Shown here in pieces: positions 58,696-64,000 of a stretch of DNA of 64,000 bases. Numbering within the stretch: the stretch's first letter is position 1; the number at the start of each line of letters is the position of its first letter. The notes below the pieces were generated by a model, which saw only the letters and a list, made by a program, of their open reading frames with translations, searched no databases and was not told the DNA's origin. The DNA lies in assembly GCA_013115125.1 (NCBI GenBank), contig JABANN010000010.1, positions 95,380-159,379 on the forward strand, written 5' to 3'. The DNA is from Perkinsus olseni (lineage: Eukaryota; Perkinsozoa; Perkinsida). A program made the position numbers and the translations under genes.

Positions 58696-60705
58696 ATGGA
58701 CTTCAATTCTGATGCACCAGAGTACACGGCAACGTTCATCTCCTTCCACACTTTAAATTTCGTGACTCGGTATACGCTGGAGATCTCCCTCGTCACTGCG
58801 CCGTTCAAATGGCGGATCGCACGCCGCTATTCGGAGTTCCTTGAGCTTCGGGAAATGCTAATTTTATCCCATCCTCTGCAAGTCCCTAAGATACCCTTCC
58901 CCAAGAAGATCCTATTCGCCTCTATGGCACCGGACCGTGTCCTCAACGAGCGGGCCTGCGCCTTGACGGATTGGCTGAATAGAATACTGAGATCGGTCGA
59001 GCCGGACCCGATGTCGATGGCTTTGCGGCAATTTCTGAATCTATTCCAACCGTGTAAATCACTGCCGCCCGACATGTCGGTTGGTGTCGACAACGGCCCA
59101 GTTGGTCCCCCTGTTCGCAGTCGTGACGGTCGAACTTTGTTGGTGCAGCCGCTACCGGTTTGCATTTTCTCCTTTCTCGAAACGAGGGACGCCTCCAGCT
59201 TGGCGCTTGTGAGTAAGGGTTTCTGGAGGGCCTCAACGGACCCCCTGCTCTGGTCGACCTCCGGATTGGAATTCTGTTGTCCCGATTTGGAACGCCGTCA
59301 GCAAGGCCTTATCAGGATTCTGTACAGAGCTGCGACAACTCTGCCGCAGATGGTTCTCAAGTTGAGGTTCAACGGGACGCCGAGGATGCGCCAGTCGCTG
59401 CCGATGTGTATGCACTTCAACCGTCTCACGAGGCTGTGCATGCGTACACGTGATAGTGTCTCATACCAACTTTTCTGTGAAATTCTTGATAGTGTGTGCT
59501 CCTCGGACTGCATGCCTTTGCGAGACCTCGACCTTAGCGGCCCGCTTGACATGGAGTGCATCCGCCCTCTGGAGGAGGTCACAAAGCAGTTAGTCAGTCT
59601 CCGACTCACCTGGACTGACAACCCACGGTTCGGCTTCGTTGATTTGCCCGAGGACATCTGCATTGTAGTTGAGGAGATGCTATCAACAGCTACGTCTCTG
59701 CGTAGCCTTGCTATCTTGGTGGAGGACGAGACGCGATTGCGGCGATCGGCATTCACTGATCTGTTCGCCGTGTTGTCGAAGCTCCCTTTGTTGGACTCTT
59801 TCGAGTGCGACTTCATCGACGACAATCAGCTCATGAATGCCATCTCGATGCCTGCAGAGTCTCTGAGACCAGTTGTGATGCATATGACGGGGCTAAGAGC
59901 GGCGCCGAATATCAGGTTGAATGTATTCGCTCAGCTTCTAACGAAATTGTCGCCAAATCTCATTTCGCTTCACTTGGAGGAGTTCCAGAACCCGACCCAA
60001 AGATGGATGTTCCACGGCGTCGTTTCGCCCCCTATTTACTCTCTCAGTGACAGTCTCCACTTCTCTCACCTGACTGACATAACTTTAACGGCTGTTGCTC
60101 CTCTGGCCACGTCCGGTCTTGCGGCTCTAGCGGACGCCACTGCCGAGAACCTCAGAGTGCTGGCTATTCGGGACTCTATCTGGCATTTAACGGATGAGTG
60201 CGGGGCAATTCTGAACTCAGGGAAACTAGCGCGCTTGGAGCGCTTGGAGCTCATCGGAGTCAACGACCTGTGGACGGACGGATTTCTCGAAGAGATGGAG
60301 TCCATGAGTTGGCTTTCTGTGTTGAAGCTGAGTCGGAGCAGAAATATGACCGACGCAGCGATCGACCATTTGAAGCGAGAACTAACACCTCTCGCTCATG
60401 CTGAGGAGCTGACCAGCGGAGGTCTGTTCGATCACGTGAGTAGATTGATCGTGTCACTTGCTTTGTCGTTGTAATTCTGCTAGTATCTCTCTTTTCAGGC
60501 ACTTGGCAGCTCGATGAGAATAGGCCCAAGATCGCATGGAAATTTGAGGCATCATCATCCTTCGGCGCCCTCAGTCTGGACCGAGCCGCATTGTCACGAG
60601 ACGAACCTGATAATTCTGCCCTACGCTCATATATACGAGCCCGGGCCTCGAGATGGCGGCATTCACACGCCGCCTAGGTTCATTGTTGAGCCGTTACCGC
60701 TATAG
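58696..60705 (+). CDS. PX domain, F-box and leucine-rich-repeat fusion protein
   Basis: The start is MDFNSDAPEYTATFISF. Residues 1-120 form a PX phosphoinositide-binding domain: WRIARRYSEFLELREML (the RRYSEF motif binds the 3-phosphate), then HPLQVPKIPFPKKI (the PxxP loop). Residues about 145-190 form an F-box: LPVCIFSFLETRDASSLALV then SKGFW and DPLLW. Residues about 215-590 show leucine-rich repeats such as PLRDLDLSGPLDMECIRPLE, TSLRSLAILVEDETRLRRSA, NLRVLAIRDSIWHL and LARLERLELIGVNDLW. An intron from 60436 (GTGAGT...TTTCAG) joins in phase 0 to a C-terminal exon, ALGSSMRIGPRSHGNLRHHH, with the stop at 60703-60705. This suggests an SCF-type ubiquitin ligase adaptor targeted to endosomal membranes. 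Domain calls are strong; the function is inferred. Confidence 0.85.
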
Positions 60706-61105
60706 AATATTTTTATACTTTTTGAAGGTCTCTTGTGCTGTACAATACGCAAGCGTGTCAGTGGTTGATTAGACTTGGGTGCAGAAGTCAATCAATGAAC
60801 TCGGTGCAGGGCTGAATATTATCTAGCTAACGAGTTGAAGAATGAACGCCTCTATACAATCTTAACTTCCGGAGAGAACTCGGCACCCTCGAGCGCTGGT
60901 ATAACTCTTCGTATACTCATAATCACTCTCCTCGACAACACAAGAACATTATGTCAGAAGACTCGCACCGAAGGAGGAACAAACAGGCCAGTTTAAAATC
61001 AGAATCAGCGTCAACGCTCCATCGTCTACCCTTCAGGGAGATGCATCCTTTGCCACCGGCATGAACTAAGAAGGGGTGCAATTTCGGAAAACTATACTAT
61101 GACAC
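60706..61105. other. Convergent intergenic region, no gene seen
   Basis: 400 bases between the PX/F-box/LRR stop and the end of the minus-strand peptidase. No ORF, tRNA or repeat is supported. Confidence 0.55.
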
Positions 61106-63893
61106 TTATATTGTCCATCCACCTACCCTTTGGAGCCACCTTATCTGTCTGGAGTCTGCCTCCGCCCTAGAACTGCCCCTAAAGCCGTGACCCTCGCCAG
61201 AGAAGATCACGAACTGAAGATCTCTGGGCGCGCTGGGCGAGCTCCTTCGTTGGTTATCAAGTACGTTGAAGAGTACTTTACTGTTTGATATGGGGCAGAC
61301 GTTATCCTTAGAACCTAGGAGAGTGGGGAGCAATAAGATTTCGAGTAACCAGTAGACTCAACGAATTGCACGCGCGTTACAACGCGGCGTTACCATGCAT
61401 GAGGAGCAGAGGGACCCTTAGCAACTGCAGGCTCTGTAGTCCAAGCACATCAGACCGTTCAAGTTCCGGCGGCACTGGCCATGTTGTACTCTGCGACTTT
61501 CCTGCCCAGAACTCGTCTTCATAAGTGAAATCACCTGAAGCACCGGGACGTAATCTCGGAGATAAATTGAAGCACACTCAATCACGAAACGTTAATGGCC
61601 CGACCTGTCTCTGCTCCATTCCATCTCGTCGAGACCCAGGGATACCTCGCTACGACACAAGTGAACATATCAGGATGCAAAATGGCGCATCTCAAGGCTA
61701 GGTATCTGAAATAATTCAAGGATTTGCCCCAGCGGATGACATACGGGACCTAATAGTGCAGACGAAACACTCCGAAATGAAGAGGAGAGAGAAAGCAGAG
61801 AGCGTCAGCGGAGCACCATAAGCGTGTCGCGAGACTGGATCTCAGTAAAAACTAACATGGACACTCACCCGCCATAGCTCCCACCAATGAGACTCACGCG
61901 ACCTCCAGGTGTATCTCTGAGCTCTCTCTGCAGGTATTGGACGCCAGCAACGACTTCATCTACGTCGCGGCTACCTGCGCAGAAAGAATCTGGAAATAGT
62001 CCGTTCTGCGGAACGTCTACCCTGTGTTCCGACGGTCGCCTTGCTCCACGAATCGCCAAAACCAAGAGTACCACTGAATGCTGGAACGAGAACTCGATAG
62101 CCTTCCTCCAAAAGATCCCGATACCTACAGTAAGTAAACCAAGGTTGCACCGGCGAGACAAGTCGAGAATAATCGGGCACTGGTCCCCGATCCTTCGCTC
62201 GTAATACCACTCTAGGAAGCCTTACCTCGCATATATTCCGACCTTATTGATTGGAGAGATCCTCGAGCAGGGTCCACCATGGAGACTCACCACCAAAGGG
62301 CCAGGGCGTGTTTCGACGTCTCCTGGCACTCTTCGGTAGTAGAGCATACCACGGCATCGATGACCAGGGCCGACATCCCACTGTAACTCGGAGGTGGCCA
62401 GTGAGTCAGCGCTGACGTCGTACGGCTGGGGAATCTTTCCAGCCAGTTTTCCATTCTTTGCGTCCACGGCAACGAGGGAAAGGGAACTGGGAGGTCGGTA
62501 GGATGCCGAGGAGAAGAGGACTAATCAGAGCTCACTCTTTCATTGTGTCACTTCCGTAGATGTAGGCTCCTCCATCGAGCTGGTATGCCATAGTCCTGGT
62601 CGTGCATGGTAGAGCAAGCAACAGCAAAGCCTCTTGATCGGTGAGCTCGGCGCTGATGGCTCGAACATATCTACCATGAGCAGTCTTCCGTATGAGTGAT
62701 GGCGGCTAAGGGAAGACCCACGTTTTGTTGTGGAAGCCAGCTTGGACAGTCCACCACAGAGTACTGGGAAGACCCTCAACCCAACCAAACCCAACGATGA
62801 GCTCACCAGCATGAGACACAGGAACGGCCTAAGGATAGACCAAAGAGCTGATAGAATTTTCCCGCCATTTCGAGGATTTTGCACGTAAGACGTACGAAAT
62901 CTTGTACAAAATCTCCCAAATTTTGTACGTAATTTTGTTCGAAAGTTGACGCCATAGAGAAATGGGATGATAAGAGTGTTGTTCAGAGTGTTTTGCTCGA
63001 GAACAAGTATAATTGAAACCTACTTCGATTCATGGTCCATGACGGGCATGAATCACACTAGTCGCAGCGTTCTTTCTTTCAGCTAATCCTCTAAAGTTTG
63101 CTCAATTATGGTGATATTCCGGCCGAGACCGGTGCAAGTGCTCGCACAGCGTCGAATAGAGCGATCAGTGGGGGCACCTACCCGGGTTTTGTTCATATCA
63201 TCAGTCGATATACCAACATAAAGGTTGAGATGAGTGGAGGCCGCAGGTGCAGATCTGGAAGACTCCACGAAATTTGCCGTGTAGGCGACGTAGTTCCCGC
63301 AGGGGGACGGCTCATAGCGATCTACGGAGAGTTAAAGGGCATACATAGGGCGGAGAGTCAGCCCGTAAACGTGTAAATTTCAGCCACATCTAAGGACAAA
63401 ACCGACGACGCTGCGTTCTCAAGACATAACAGCTCCCTTCGATATGCCGTTCTAGATGCCGTCCAGTAAGTCACAGTGCGCCGACATACCGAGACTGCCT
63501 GAACCCTTCGTGAGAGCTCGCGCCTTGACCTCAGGCGGCGGTCGTTCCAAGTCCGCCATTGCCAGGTCGCCAATGGAGGCCTCCGTGGGAAGCTGCCGAG
63601 GAAAATAGACTCGCATTACCCACCAGAACAATTCTTACGTCGGTCTTATCAATCCTCCACACAGCCCAGCTCCCATTCCGAGCAACCCGGACGCCGTTGG
63701 CGAGTCTCGGCAGCTGTGGGTCGTTAACTAGGACTTCTATCCAACCAGTCCGAGGGCTGTAACTGGAGAAACAAGGGTCCCTATATAAGTCGAGGGTCTA
63801 GGAGCCAATATACAGTCCGATCTCCTTGTACGGTTTGTACATACAGTCTGTCAGAAAGGAGTTGCTTTGGTGGAGAATCTCCAGGGAACTTGA
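61106..63893 (-). CDS. S9-family serine peptidase (acylaminoacyl-peptidase / S9C type), 5' end missing
   Basis: Prolyl-oligopeptidase-fold enzyme removing or cleaving short peptides. The N-terminal propeller is visible at the contig end: PKQLLSDRLYVQTVQGDRTV, GWIEVLVNDPQLPRLANGVR and NGSWAVWRIDKTDVR, then YEPSPCGNYVAYTANFVE and THLNLYVG. The middle gives GELIVGFGWVEGLPSTLWWT and MAYQLDGGAYIYGSDTMKE. The alpha/beta-hydrolase domain has GPLVVSLHGGPCSRIS, YRVLVPAFSGTLGFGDSWSK, DVDEVVAGVQYLQREL, VSLIGGSYGG (nucleophile elbow GxSxGG), LGSKDNVCPISNS (acid region) and FSGEGHGF (catalytic His). The triad looks complete. The frame closes at 61106. The gene runs into the poly-G end, so its start is not present. 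Exon joins around 62.6-63.3 kb were not all resolved. Confidence 0.82.
62904..62928. repeat. Perfect inverted repeat within the peptidase gene
   Basis: GTACAAAAT (62904-62912) is inverted as ATTTTGTAC (62920-62928) around a 7-base spacer. Weaker pairing extends outward (CGAAATCTT / AATTTTGTTCG). It probably lies in an intron just upstream of the exon encoding GELIVGFGW, as an acceptor follows at about 62832. Confidence 0.8.
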
Positions 63894-63895
63894 GG

Positions 63896-63896
<1 letters not shown>

Positions 63897-63926
<30 letters not shown>

Positions 63927-63938
63927 CGGGGGGGGGGT

Positions 63939-64000
<62 letters not shown>
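63897..64000. other. Near-pure poly-G tract at contig end
   Basis: 104 bases of G with one C (63927) and one T (63938). It begins abruptly inside a coding gene. Two-colour sequencing produces such runs as no-signal artefacts, and assemblies end there. A genuine G homopolymer is possible but less likely. Confidence 0.9.

Noticed and set aside
1-64000. Spliced-leader RNA or trans-splicing leader gene, retroelement, virus-derived element or CRISPR array
   Set aside because: I looked for a dinoflagellate-type leader core, reverse transcriptase or integrase motifs, long terminal repeats and regularly spaced repeats on both strands and found none that held up.

Overview
This window is nuclear DNA from a gene-dense, intron-rich protist with roughly 50% GC. 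Genes lie 0.2-0.7 kb apart on both strands. Most carry many short GT-AG introns, commonly 25-90 bases, with candidates as short as 20-22. The gene set is eukaryotic: ribosomal protein L35, cytoplasmic dynein intermediate chain, V-ATPase subunit D, tyrosyl-tRNA synthetase, VWA8 and a eukaryotic-type glutamate-cysteine ligase. Short introns, one possible GA-AG intron, balanced codon use and lineage-specific secreted proteins suggest an alveolate, perhaps near Perkinsus or the dinoflagellates. That placement is an inference, not a sequence match.

Layout. 0-7 kb: L35 (minus, partial) is head to head with a choline-transporter-like (SLC44) gene. One SLC44 intron holds two identical antisense tRNA-Asp genes. 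A TPR protein follows. 7.9-15 kb: dynein intermediate chain and a HIT-family protein (minus), an unusual tRNA-Ile, and DGAT2 (plus). 15-20.4 kb: a GLG1-like cysteine-rich membrane protein (minus), a run of three hairpins, and a FUSC-like transporter (plus). 21-33 kb: mostly unrecognised genes, including three long uninterrupted ORFs, a divergent macro-domain protein and a 587-residue secreted protein. 33.5-44.1 kb: one large VWA8 gene (minus) with two antisense tRNA-Arg sequences in it. 44.5-48.6 kb: V-ATPase subunit D and tyrosyl-tRNA synthetase, divergent. 48.9-54.3 kb: two unrecognised multi-exon genes. 54.9-60.7 kb: glutamate-cysteine ligase and a PX/F-box/LRR protein. 61.1-63.9 kb: an S9C-type prolyl-oligopeptidase-family gene (minus) cut off by about 100 bases of near-pure G, which look like a contig-end artefact.

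The genes do not form a pathway. They are a sample of housekeeping functions (translation, V-ATPase, dynein transport, choline and lipid metabolism, glutathione synthesis) plus lineage-specific genes. I saw no credible retroelement, virus-derived element, CRISPR array or toxin locus. Exon joins were worked out by eye; where I could not resolve a gene's exons I say so.
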